Shown: positions 42,686-50,797 of the stretch, piece by piece
Layout of the letters: each line of letters opens with the position of its first letter
Position numbering within the stretch: the first letter of the stretch is position 1
Assembly (NCBI RefSeq): GCF_001425745.1
Contig: NZ_LMDF01000005.1
Coordinates: 216,916-280,915, forward strand
From: Caulobacter sp. Root343
Lineage (GTDB): Bacteria > Pseudomonadota > Alphaproteobacteria > Caulobacterales > Caulobacteraceae
Direction: 5' to 3'
DNA length: 64,000 nt
Made by a program: the position numbers and the translations under genes
The notes under the pieces: model-generated
Told to the model about the DNA's origin: nothing
Database searches by the model: none
The model's input: the letters and a program-made list of their open reading frames with translations, nothing else

Positions 42686-43788
42686 GACCGCCCCTCCGCC
42701 AGGGCCGCATAGACCTCCGCCAGTCGCCGGCCGACCCTCTGGAACGACAGGTGTCGACGGAAGTGCGCGACCACCGCCGCGCGGTCCGGCCGGCGCGCCG
42801 CCGCGACCAGCGCCCGCGCGAAGGCCTCGGCGTCGCCGACCGGTACGAGGGTCCCGATCGCGCCGGCGCCGGTCAGGGCGCGGAACGACGGGATGTCGCT
42901 GACGACCGGCGTCGCGCCGCAGGCGATGGCCTCGATCAGCGCGTAGCCCGAGCCCTCGAACCGGCTGGTCGACACGAACAGATCGGCGGCGCGGCACAGG
43001 GTCTCGATCTCGTCGCGCGGCCGCCGCCCCAGCAGGCGCACGCGTTCGGACAGCACCGGCGACGCCGCGATCCGCGCGCGCACCGCCTCCAGCAGCGGCG
43101 CCTCGTGGAAGCAGCACCACAGGCGCAGATCCGGCAGCCGCGCGGCCGCCCGCTCGACCGCGTCCAGCATGGTCAGCGGATCCTTCTTGGCCTGCAGCCG
43201 CCCGACCCACAGCACGGCGGGGTCGCCATGCACGCCGCTGGCCGCTCGCGCCGCCGCCTGGTCGCCGGGGGTGAAGCGGGTCGAGGACTCCGGCACGGCG
43301 AAGACCGGCAGGTCGCGCCTCAGCCCGGTCCGGGCCAGGATCGGCCCAGCCTGGGCGACGTCGGTGAAGGCCAGGCCCGCGACCTTGGCCAATCCCCAGC
43401 GGGCCAGCAGCGGCAGGCGCGGCGCGGCGCTGGCGTGGTCCTGGGCCAGGACGGGCGGGCCCAGGCCGCACAGCACGCGGGTGTGCCAGGCGAAGTCCAG
43501 GCCGTTGACGTGGATCACGTCGGGGTTCGCGGCCCGCACCGCCCTGGCCACGCGTCCCGGATCCAGGCCCGTCGGCCGGCCCGGCAGCGCCGCCTCGGCC
43601 ACGAACCGGTAGCGCACGCCATTGCGGCGCAGCTCGGCCTCACGATGGAACGACTGCACGACGGTGGTCTCGACCCCGGCCTCGGCGACCGCCTCGGCCA
43701 CATCGCCCAGCGTCGGCCAGGCCGCCAGCAGCGCCTCCGGATCCGGCCGTCCTGACGGACGCACGAGGCTGACATGGACGACGCGCAC
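42682..43788 (-). CDS. GT4-family glycosyltransferase
   Basis: 368 aa from GTG 43788; no ATG is available near the homologous N-terminus. N-terminal segments NPDVIHVNGLDFAWHTRVL and donor segments VLWVGRLQAKKDPLTMLDA and STSRFEGSGYALIEAIACG (E-x7-E) identify the GT4 family. It starts 2 bp after the HprK-like gene stop and is coupled to the next glycosyltransferase. Sugar specificity is unknown. Confidence 0.87.
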   Translation of the reverse strand: MRVVHVSLVRPSGRPDPEALLAAWPTLGDVAEAVAEAGVETTVVQSFHREAELRRNGVRYRFVAEAALPGRPTGLDPGRVARAVRAANPDVIHVNGLDFAWHTRVLCGLGPPVLAQDHASAAPRLPLLARWGLAKVAGLAFTDVAQAGPILARTGLRRDLPVFAVPESSTRFTPGDQAAARAASGVHGDPAVLWVGRLQAKKDPLTMLDAVERAAARLPDLRLWCCFHEAPLLEAVRARIAASPVLSERVRLLGRRPRDEIETLCRAADLFVSTSRFEGSGYALIEAIACGATPVVSDIPSFRALTGAGAIGTLVPVGDAEAFARALVAAARRPDRAAVVAHFRRHLSFQRVGRRLAEVYAALAEGRS

Positions 43789-43790
43789 GC

Positions 43791-44702
43791 TCAGCCCTCC
43801 CGCTCGAACGGCAGGCGCTCGCGCAGGAAATCGATGGCCGCGCCCGGGTCGCGCGACAGGGTCAGTCGCCAGCCGCCGCCGGCCGCCAGGGCCCGCGCGG
43901 CCTCGGCCGATTGGCGGGCCAGGAGATCGAAGCCGGGCTCCAGCCGCGCCAGGCCCGCCAGGGTCGCCTCCGCGTCCAGCCGCGCCAGGGCCAGGCTTTC
44001 GCCGCGCTCCAGCAAAACCACCGCGACCCGCTCCGCGCCGGATTCGGCGAAGGCGGCGCGCGCCGCCGGCACCACCGCCTTCAGCTTGCCGCCCCGCGAT
44101 CGCAGCCCTTGAGTGAACCTCGGCGCGTCTTCGGGAAACACATGCAGGGGCCTGCGAAAGCCCCAGACCGTCAGGCTCGGCCGCAGCTGGATGTACAGGG
44201 TGTCGTCGGACAGAATGGGAAGCCCCCGCTCCATCGCGGCCAGGGTCAGGGTGCTCTTGCCGGAACCGCTGGGCCCGGCTAGCGCGACCGCCGTGCGCCC
44301 CAGCATCACGCCGGCCGCGTGCAAGGGCGTGCGGTCCGCGCGGGTCAGCAGGAACAGCAGCAGGGTGTCGGTCACCCGCGCCGCCAGCCCGGCCGGATCG
44401 TCGACCAGCCGGGGCGCGACGATCGCCCGCGCCTTGCCCGTCTCCGCGTCGGCCTCGCCCACGCCGCCGTCGCCGCGCAGCGTCAGGCGCGGGCCGTCGA
44501 CCCGGATGTCCTCTTCCGCCTCGCCGAGTTCGCGGAGGTCCAGCCGTATTTCGATCCGGGCCGCCTCGTCCGCTCCGCCGGAAGGCCAGTCGCCGTACGC
44601 CCGGTCGACGGCGTCGAGCAGCGCCGGCGCGCCCGACACGAAGTCGACCGGCAAGCCGAAGATATCGAAGCGCTTCCGAAAGGCGGGAACAGGCAATTGC
44701 AT
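43791..44702 (-). CDS. HprK-like P-loop kinase of polysaccharide or peptide loci
   Basis: 303 aa from ATG 44702 (MQLPVPAFRKRFDIFGLPVDF). An N-terminal region of about 110 residues precedes an HPr-kinase-like P-loop domain with Walker A AGPSGSGKSTL and LSDDTLYIQL, a Walker-B-like acid pair. The family includes kinases found beside lasso-peptide genes and exopolysaccharide genes, and the phosphorylation target is unclear. It is divergent from a PF14907-type nucleotidyltransferase, a frequent companion. The usual third partners (a PqqD-like protein, a B2 protease, an asparagine synthetase) are not seen. The upstream DNA is exceptionally A+T-rich. Confidence 0.85.
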   Translation of the reverse strand: MQLPVPAFRKRFDIFGLPVDFVSGAPALLDAVDRAYGDWPSGGADEAARIEIRLDLRELGEAEEDIRVDGPRLTLRGDGGVGEADAETGKARAIVAPRLVDDPAGLAARVTDTLLLFLLTRADRTPLHAAGVMLGRTAVALAGPSGSGKSTLTLAAMERGLPILSDDTLYIQLRPSLTVWGFRRPLHVFPEDAPRFTQGLRSRGGKLKAVVPAARAAFAESGAERVAVVLLERGESLALARLDAEATLAGLARLEPGFDLLARQSAEAARALAAGGGWRLTLSRDPGAAIDFLRERLPFEREG

Positions 44703-44705
44703 AGA

Positions 44706-44739
44706 TATTGATACACATAGAATAGATAATGTATCAATA
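44706..44739. promoter_or_regulatory. Perfect 10-bp inverted repeat in an A+T-rich divergent promoter region
   Basis: TATTGATACA at 44706-44715 and its exact inverse TGTATCAATA at 44730-44739 are separated by 14 bases, giving two half-sites about two helical turns apart. The 60 bases 44701-44760 contain only 13 G+C, in sharp contrast to the surroundings. It fits an operator for a regulator controlling the divergent kinase and nucleotidyltransferase genes. Confidence 0.65.
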
Positions 44740-44755
44740 CATAAAATTATCGATA

Positions 44756-44765
44756 GACTATAGTC
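44756..44765. promoter_or_regulatory. Palindrome and TATAGT box just before the nucleotidyltransferase start
   Basis: GACTATAGTC is a perfect 10-bp palindrome. It contains TATAGT five bases before the ATG at 44770. If that is the -10 box, the transcript would begin at or near the start codon, that is, leaderless. No ribosome binding site precedes the ATG, which agrees with this. Confidence 0.4.
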
Positions 44766-44769
44766 GAAC

Positions 44770-46041
44770 ATGATTTCGACACCTGACAACACTAATGAAC
44801 ATATAGACTTCGACGCGGAGAATATTTCCGAGCAGGAAGTCTCGCGACGATTCAAATGGGCCAAGCGGCAGGGCAATCCCGCCTGGCTGTGGCCGGACAT
44901 CCGGGTCGAGGACTGGCGCGCGGCGCTGGAGCAGGTGGCGCGCGTCGCCTCGGCCGTGCTGTCCGGCGCGGCCGTTCCGCCCCGCCTCGACGGCGACCCG
45001 GCCGCCATTGGCCTGGCCGGCTACACCTCGGGCCTGGGACCGCTGCTGGGCTGGTGGGCCGAGACCGGCGCCATCCTCCCCTCACCCGCCGTGGCGCGCG
45101 TGCTGGACCTGCATCTGCGCCACAACCGGATCCGCGCGGCCCGCCTGGACGCGGCCGCCGTCGACTTGATCGGGCGTCTCTCGAGACAGGGGATCGCCGT
45201 CACGGTGCTGAAGGGCGCCGACACCGGCCGCGCCTATTTCCCCGCCCCCGGCGTCCGCCCGGCCTCCGACATCGACCTGCTGGTCCGGGCCGAGCAGGCC
45301 TCCGCCGCCGAGGCGATCCTGCGGGCCGAGGGCTTCGCCGAGGCCAGCCGAGGCGCGCGCGAGAGCAGCTGGCGACCGCCCGGCTGTCCGACCGCGCCGC
45401 GCTCGCTGACCCTGGTCCACGCCGACGATCCCTGGTCGATCGACCTGCACAGCGCCTTGGACCTGATGGTCAGCGCCGGCGCGCCCCTGGCGGCGCTGGA
45501 CGCCGGCGCGCCGATGGACAGCCGCCGCGCCTGGGCGCCGGGATCGGAGGCCACCGCCCTGGAGCAGCCGCTGCTGCTGTTCCACCTGGCGATCCACGCC
45601 GGCGCGGGCCTGCAGAACCTGACCCTGCTGCGGCTGGTCGAGCTGAACCTGGTGATCCGCCAGGACGTCGCCGCCGGCCGGTTGTCGTGGGACGCCTTCC
45701 TGGCGCTGGGCGAGCGGATCGGGTTGCTGGGCTTCGCCTATCCGGCGCTGACGCTGTGCGAGGCCCTGACCCCCGGCGTCGTCCCGGCGCTGGTGCTGGC
45801 GCGCTGCGCCCGGGCCACGCCGCGCGGCGTGCTGCGGGTCGTGCGCCGCCTGACCCCCGCCACGGCCCAGCGGATCGAGCGCAGCTCGGTCGGCGAGCAC
45901 TTCATGTGGACCGACGGCTGGCGGCGGCGGATCCGGCAGCTGGCCGCCGACATCGCGCCGCGCGCCGGCTCGTGGCGAGCGCTGTGGTCAATCTACGAGA
46001 AGCGGGCTTGGCGCCTGGTGCGGGGCCGCGTCAGTCGCTGA
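44770..46041 (+). CDS. Nucleotidyltransferase-fold protein of the PF14907 type
   Basis: 423 aa. The central part reads GIAVTVLKGADTGRAYF followed by RPASDIDLLVRAEQASAAEAIL. The LKG...R..DIDLLV pattern is that of uncharacterised nucleotidyltransferases found with HprK-like kinases. The two acidic residues of DIDLLV would bind metal. A later WSIDLHSALD gives the third acid. The N-terminal 30 residues and their DNA are A+T-rich and unlike the rest of the gene. The 3' end overlaps the convergent radical-SAM gene by 54 bp. The substrate is unknown. Confidence 0.85.
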   Translation: MISTPDNTNEHIDFDAENISEQEVSRRFKWAKRQGNPAWLWPDIRVEDWRAALEQVARVASAVLSGAAVPPRLDGDPAAIGLAGYTSGLGPLLGWWAETGAILPSPAVARVLDLHLRHNRIRAARLDAAAVDLIGRLSRQGIAVTVLKGADTGRAYFPAPGVRPASDIDLLVRAEQASAAEAILRAEGFAEASRGARESSWRPPGCPTAPRSLTLVHADDPWSIDLHSALDLMVSAGAPLAALDAGAPMDSRRAWAPGSEATALEQPLLLFHLAIHAGAGLQNLTLLRLVELNLVIRQDVAAGRLSWDAFLALGERIGLLGFAYPALTLCEALTPGVVPALVLARCARATPRGVLRVVRRLTPATAQRIERSSVGEHFMWTDGWRRRIRQLAADIAPRAGSWRALWSIYEKRAWRLVRGRVSR

Positions 46042-47592
46042 GCCCGGTCCTGGCGCCGACCCGGGCGGCGGCCACGGCGCGTCGGTCTCCTGGCTCTCCG
46101 GCCGCAGGTGGCCATAGGCCTGGGTGTCGTCGGGCACGATGCGCGCCCACCGGCGGATCAGGCGCAGCAGCCGCGGATTGTCGTAGTCGCCCCGCGCCCA
46201 GCGCCGGCGAGCGGCCAGCCGGCCCAGCAGCTTGCCCCACGGCCGCGTGCGCTTGTCGTGCACCGACGGGAAGCGGCTCTTGAGCACCAGCTCGAAGTCG
46301 TCGACCCGCGCCTTCAGCCGTCGCGCCATCCAGGGCAGGTCGGGATCCTCGTGGGTCATCCAGGCCACCCATCGCGGCTCGATCCACTCCTCCAGCGTCT
46401 CGGGCGTGCCGGCCAGGGCGTCGACGTCGCCGTAGGTTCCCTTGCGCTGCGGGGTGGGCGTGTAGAAGTAGCTGATCAGTTCCATGTCCGGATTGACCGC
46501 CTTCAGCTTGCGGATGAAGGCCAGGGTGTTCTCGATCTCGCTTTCGGGCGCGTCGGGGTCGCCGAACACGAACGAGAACTCCGGGATGATCCCGTGCTCG
46601 CGCGTCTTGGCCGCCGCCAGCAGGATCTGGTCGGTGGTGGTGCCCTTGTTCATCTTGGCCAGCACCTCGTCCGAGCCGGACTCCGCGCCGCAGAACACCA
46701 TGGTCAGGCCCGCCGCCTTCAGCGCCCGCCAGGTGTCGTCGGAGAACCGCTCCAGCGCGTCGACCCGCGCCTCGCACCACCAGCGGATCCCCAGCGGCTT
46801 GAACGCCTCGGCGATGGCGCGGGCGTGCTGGTCGTTGAGGAAGAAGTTGTTGTCGTAGAAGTGCACCGAATCCATGCCGTGCTCGCGGACCAGATAGGCC
46901 AGGTGCTCGGCGGCGCGGGCCGGGGTCTCGACCTTCTCGCGGCGGCCGAACACCGAGATCACGCCGCAGAAATTGCAGCCGTACGGGCAGCCGATCGAGG
47001 CCTGGTAGACGCCCGACCGGCGCCCCAGGAAGGTCGGATGCAGGTACTGCTCGACGTCGATCCTGTGGTACGGCGGGGCCGGCAGTTCGTTGGGGCCCAG
47101 CCAGGTCCGTTCCGGCGCCTTCCAGTGCGAACCGTCGGCCTGGCGGAAGCACAGCCCCGCCACCGTCTTGGGATCGCGCCGGCCGGCCAGCACCTCCAGC
47201 AGCTCGACGAAGGCGTGCTCGCCCTGGCCGCGCACCAGCCAGTCGACATAGGGCGCGTTCAGCACCGGGTCGGGATAGAGGCTGCCGAAGTTGCCGCCCC
47301 AGACGATCGGCATGTCCGGATAGCGGCGCTTCAGGGCTTTGGACAGCGGCACGGCGCTGACCAGCTGCGGCCCCGGCATCACGGTCAGGGCGACCGCCGT
47401 CACCGGGTCGGGCCCGCCGGCGCGGCGATCGATGCGGCCGGCGATCTCGGCCAGGATGTCGATCCCCGGCAGGTTGCCGTCGACGATCTCCCACGTGACG
47501 TGCTCGGGCAAGGCCGCGCCGATGGCCATCACCGACAGCGGGAAGCGGCGGTTGGTGGGCTTGGTCGCCCTGGGATTTACCAGCAGGATCAC
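45988..47592 (-). CDS. B12-binding radical SAM protein
   Basis: 534 aa from GTG 47592, overlapping the methyltransferase stop as GTGA. The N-terminal cobalamin-binding-type Rossmann domain (about 1-150) has VILLVNPRATKPTNRRFPLSVMA split by a turn and IVWGGNFGSLYPDPVL. The radical SAM domain follows with the cluster motif IGCPYGCNFC (CxxxCxxC). The long C-terminal tail is basic and proline-rich at its end. Such proteins often methylate unactivated carbons or other substrates. This is the last gene of a four-gene chain with two methyltransferases and another B12-radical-SAM protein. Confidence 0.88.
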   Translation of the reverse strand: MILLVNPRATKPTNRRFPLSVMAIGAALPEHVTWEIVDGNLPGIDILAEIAGRIDRRAGGPDPVTAVALTVMPGPQLVSAVPLSKALKRRYPDMPIVWGGNFGSLYPDPVLNAPYVDWLVRGQGEHAFVELLEVLAGRRDPKTVAGLCFRQADGSHWKAPERTWLGPNELPAPPYHRIDVEQYLHPTFLGRRSGVYQASIGCPYGCNFCGVISVFGRREKVETPARAAEHLAYLVREHGMDSVHFYDNNFFLNDQHARAIAEAFKPLGIRWWCEARVDALERFSDDTWRALKAAGLTMVFCGAESGSDEVLAKMNKGTTTDQILLAAAKTREHGIIPEFSFVFGDPDAPESEIENTLAFIRKLKAVNPDMELISYFYTPTPQRKGTYGDVDALAGTPETLEEWIEPRWVAWMTHEDPDLPWMARRLKARVDDFELVLKSRFPSVHDKRTRPWGKLLGRLAARRRWARGDYDNPRLLRLIRRWARIVPDDTQAYGHLRPESQETDAPWPPPGSAPGPGSATDAAPHQAPSPLLVD

Positions 47593-48389
47593 GGCCGCGC
47601 GCTCATCCAGACGTCGAAGCGCGACGGAACTCTTTGCCCACGCAGGCGCGCCAGCAGCGGCCGGGCCTCGTACCACAGCGGATACAGCACCCGCCGGCGC
47701 CGCCAGGCCAGGCCCGAAGCGGCGGAGGCCTCGGCCAGCCGCGCGCGGGTCAGGAATTCGATGAACGGCGGGGCCAGCAGGACGTCGGCGCCCTCGCCGA
47801 AGCGCTGGGATGCTCCGGCCTTCTTCTCGGCGACCATGGCCACGCCGTCGGCTTCGCGGCGATAGAACGGGCTGTCGACGATCGCCAGCCGCCCACCCGG
47901 CCGGACCACCCGCGCGGCCTCGGCCAGCACCGCCGGCAGGTCCAGCGCGTAGTGCAGGGCGGCGTTGAACACCGCCAGGTCGACGCTGGCGTCCGGGGCC
48001 GAGATGGCGGCGAACGAACCCGGGCGCAGCTGCATCCGACCCTCGGCCCGGGCCGCAAGAGCGCGAGCCGCGCCGAGGCCGTCGACCTCGTCCTCGCGGA
48101 TGTCGAGGGCGATGGCCGAGTGGCCGGCCAGGGCCAGTCGCCAGCTCAGCCAGCCGTTGCCGGCCCCCAGGTCCAGCACCGACAGCGGCCGGCCCAGCCG
48201 CTTCGCCAACGGCGCGACGACGTCGCCAACCAGGGTCTCGAAGCTGCGAGCCCGCACCGCCCACTGCCGGGCCAGGGGACCGCCGCGCAGATAGGGCAAG
48301 GCCATCAGCGCCTCGCCGCTGTGTCCCCGACCCTCCGCGGCCCGGTGGCGGGCATAGGCGGCCGCGAAGCCGGCGAGGTCGGCGCTCAT
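47589..48389 (-). CDS. SAM-dependent methyltransferase (class I)
   Basis: 266 aa. Motif I is VLDLGAGNGWLSWRLA, with IALDIREDEVDGLGAA and DLAVFNAALHYALDLPAVLAE following, and a C-terminal hydrophobic region. A type-11-like fold. It overlaps the genes on both sides by ATGA and GTGA junctions, which points to one polycistronic message and similar stoichiometry. The substrate may be an intermediate also handled by the two radical SAM enzymes. Confidence 0.86.
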   Translation of the reverse strand: MSADLAGFAAAYARHRAAEGRGHSGEALMALPYLRGGPLARQWAVRARSFETLVGDVVAPLAKRLGRPLSVLDLGAGNGWLSWRLALAGHSAIALDIREDEVDGLGAARALAARAEGRMQLRPGSFAAISAPDASVDLAVFNAALHYALDLPAVLAEAARVVRPGGRLAIVDSPFYRREADGVAMVAEKKAGASQRFGEGADVLLAPPFIEFLTRARLAEASAASGLAWRRRRVLYPLWYEARPLLARLRGQRVPSRFDVWMSARP

Positions 48390-49219
48390 CCCAGAACCTC
48401 CGCGTCGGTCCGCACGAAACGGTGCAGCACGTGGTCGCCTAGGCCCGCCAGCGGCCGCGAGACGGCCCGGTCCAAGGCCTCCAGCCCGGCCAGCAGGCGC
48501 GGATGGCGCGAGATCCACGGCTCGGCGGCGCTGGGCGGCACGAACACGCCGACGCCCTGGCGGCCAGCCGGCCGAAACCACGGCGACAGGGCCCGCGCCA
48601 GGTCTGCGGACCGATGATAGCGAACCGTGAAGGCCTGGCCGTTCAGCCGCGCCGCGACGTCGCCCCGCGCGAAGCGGCGGACCATCGCCCCGGGCCGCCC
48701 CCGCAGTCCCTCGACCAGCCATTCGCCCGGACAGCAGGTCCCGAACACCACCAGCAAGGCCGGCGCGCCCGGCGCCAGCAGCCTGGCCAGGCCGCGCGCG
48801 AACGCCGGCAGGTCGGTCACGCAGTTGAGGGCCGCGAAGTTGGAGTAGGCGCCGTCGAACAGGGGCGCGTCCGCGCGGCGCTCGGCCAGCGCCTCCAGCC
48901 CCTCGGCCGACGCCACCTCGGCCTGGGCGTACGGACGCCCGGCGAACTTGGCCCTGGCCACGCGCACCATCGACGGCGAGGCGTCGGTCAGCAGCACTTG
49001 GCGGCCCCGGTCCAGCAGCCAGGCCGCGTCCTCGCCGGTGCCGCCGCCGACCTCCAGCAGCCGCACGCCTTCGGGGAAGGCTTCGGCCAGGGCCGCGCGC
49101 ACCACCCGGCGCTGGGCCGCGACGCTGAGCCAGGCTCCGAAACGCGCGTCGAAGCCGTCGGCCATCGTGTCGAACGCCCGCGCCGCCGCCGGCGTCTCCG
49201 AGGCGCTCGCCACGCTCAT
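48386..49219 (-). CDS. SAM-dependent methyltransferase (class I)
   Basis: 277 aa starting MSVASASETPAAARAFDTMAD. Motif I is LLEVGGGTGEDAAWLLDRG, then VLLTDASPSMVRVARAKF and AYSNFAALNCVTDLPAFARGL. It differs clearly from the preceding methyltransferase, so it is not a tandem duplicate. It is coupled to the upstream radical SAM gene by ATGA. Substrate unknown. Confidence 0.86.
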   Translation of the reverse strand: MSVASASETPAAARAFDTMADGFDARFGAWLSVAAQRRVVRAALAEAFPEGVRLLEVGGGTGEDAAWLLDRGRQVLLTDASPSMVRVARAKFAGRPYAQAEVASAEGLEALAERRADAPLFDGAYSNFAALNCVTDLPAFARGLARLLAPGAPALLVVFGTCCPGEWLVEGLRGRPGAMVRRFARGDVAARLNGQAFTVRYHRSADLARALSPWFRPAGRQGVGVFVPPSAAEPWISRHPRLLAGLEALDRAVSRPLAGLGDHVLHRFVRTDAEVLG

Positions 49220-50613
49220 ACCGAAGCCGCCAGCACCGACGGGGCCGGCGAGCGGTGCAGGACGGCCTGAGCCTCCAGCGCCGCCCAGGCCGCGTCGTCG
49301 CCGCGCCCGGTGTCCACCTCGCGGTGCAGCACGTCGCGCACCTTGCGATAGAAGGCGGAGTCGTAGGTCCCCTGGAACAGCATCGCCAGGTCGCCGGTGT
49401 CCTTCCAGTTGCGCTGACCGCCCAGCTGGGCGGCGACGCGGTCGTGGAACACCGTGCCCGGCAGCGGATAGGCCACCGACACGCCGACCTCGTCCGGCGC
49501 CTCGCCCCGGATCAGGTCGCGGGTCGCCAGCAGGTCTTCCCAGAGCTCGCCCGGATAGCCCAGCTGGATGAACCAGCACGCCTTGATCCCGTGCGCCTTC
49601 AGCACCCGGGTAGCCGCGCGGGCGGCCTCGACCGTGGCGGCCTTGTCCATGGCGTCGAGGATCTTCTGCGACCCAGTCTCGACGCCCAGCCACACCTCGC
49701 GCGCCCCGGCGGCGGCCAGGGCGGCCACGGCGCGCTCGGTCATCAGGTTGACCCGCGACTGCATCGAGAACGGGATCGCCGCGCCGGCCGCGATCACGCC
49801 GTCGGCGAAGTCGCAGATCCAGTCGACGTCGAGGCCGAGGATGTCGTCGGTGAACCACAGGTGGTCGGGCGCGATCTCGGCCTTCAGCCGGACCATCTCG
49901 GCCACCACGTCGCCGGGCGAGCGCACGGTGTAGCGCCGTCCGAACGTCGGCTTGGCGCACCAGTTGCAGGCGTAGGGACAGCCGCGCGAGGTGGCGATGT
50001 TCCAGGAGAAATGGCCGTGCGCCTCGGTCCAGGCCGCGCGGTAGGCCGCGACGTCGACCAGGTCCCAGGCCGGCGGCGGCAGGGCGTCCAGGTCGTGGGT
50101 CACGCGCCGGGGCGATGTCGGTCGCGGCCGGCCGTCCGCGCCCGCAAGGACCAGGCCGGGAACGGTCTCCAGCCCCTCCCCGCGCGCCCAGCGCCGGAGC
50201 GTCTCGGCCACGGCGTCTTCGCCCTCGCCCAGCACGACGGCGTCGGCGCCGGCGTCCAGATAGAGGCCGGGATGATCGGCCGAGTCGGGGCCGTTGACCG
50301 CCACGCGGCAGCCGTGGGCCCGCGCCGCCCGCACCATCTCCAACGCGCTGTCGCGACGCACCGCGGTGCACATCTTGGTCAGGAAGTTGAAGTTGTCTTC
50401 CATCAGCACCACGGCCGACGGCGCCAGCCGCTCCAGCGTGGCGGCGAAGGCGCGCGGCCCCTCGGCGAAGGTCGCGTCGAACAGGCCCACCGCGTGGCCC
50501 TCGCGCCGGGCCAGGGCCGCGGCCAGCAGGGTCGACAGCGGCGGATAGGGTTTCATCTTCTCGCGCTGCTTGGCGTCCTGGGCGAGAAAGAACGAGTGGC
50601 AGAACAGGATCAC
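49216..50613 (-). CDS. B12-binding radical SAM protein
   Basis: 465 aa from GTG 50613 (VILFCHSFFLAQDAKQREK); an ATG at 50703 would add 30 residues of low-complexity sequence. An N-terminal cobalamin-binding-type domain (PSAVVLMEDNFNF, DAGADAVVLGEGEDA) precedes the radical SAM motif RGCPYACNWC (CxxxCxxC). Then come LWFTDDILGLD, WLGVETGSQKILDAM and HGIKACWFIQLGYPGE, typical of the B12-radical-SAM (HpnP/oxidative cyclase-like) group. It is the first gene of the four-gene chain to 45988. The promoter is presumably within 50614-50797. Confidence 0.88.
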   Translation of the reverse strand: MILFCHSFFLAQDAKQREKMKPYPPLSTLLAAALARREGHAVGLFDATFAEGPRAFAATLERLAPSAVVLMEDNFNFLTKMCTAVRRDSALEMVRAARAHGCRVAVNGPDSADHPGLYLDAGADAVVLGEGEDAVAETLRRWARGEGLETVPGLVLAGADGRPRPTSPRRVTHDLDALPPPAWDLVDVAAYRAAWTEAHGHFSWNIATSRGCPYACNWCAKPTFGRRYTVRSPGDVVAEMVRLKAEIAPDHLWFTDDILGLDVDWICDFADGVIAAGAAIPFSMQSRVNLMTERAVAALAAAGAREVWLGVETGSQKILDAMDKAATVEAARAATRVLKAHGIKACWFIQLGYPGELWEDLLATRDLIRGEAPDEVGVSVAYPLPGTVFHDRVAAQLGGQRNWKDTGDLAMLFQGTYDSAFYRKVRDVLHREVDTGRGDDAAWAALEAQAVLHRSPAPSVLAASV

Positions 50614-50797
50614 GCGCCGAGGTTCCCCGCCCGGTCCCTGGACCCGACGCCGGCCGGGGCCGTCCTGCCACCTTCGGACATCGCTCTGCGCATCGCGTTT
50701 CAACCGATCCCGCGCGCCGGGCGCGCCATTGGGAGGTCAGTTTCTCCGGACCCGCGACCGGTTCATCGCCGCGCGCGAAATCGCGGGGCGCGGCGCG

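Noticed and set aside
44703..44771. N-terminal extension of the HprK-like protein (MFDYSLSIILCIDTLSI)
   Set aside because: It would be read entirely from the A+T-rich control region and overlap the divergent gene start; the family-like sequence begins at the ATG at 44702.
43791..46041. A lasso-peptide cluster
   Set aside because: Only the kinase and nucleotidyltransferase relatives are present; no precursor peptide, asparagine synthetase-like cyclase or B1/B2 proteins were found on either strand nearby.
12253..50613. The polysaccharide locus as the Caulobacter holdfast cluster
   Set aside because: The initiating enzyme is the compact PglC type, and FucNAc genes, a split transketolase and radical SAM genes are not part of the holdfast set I know.
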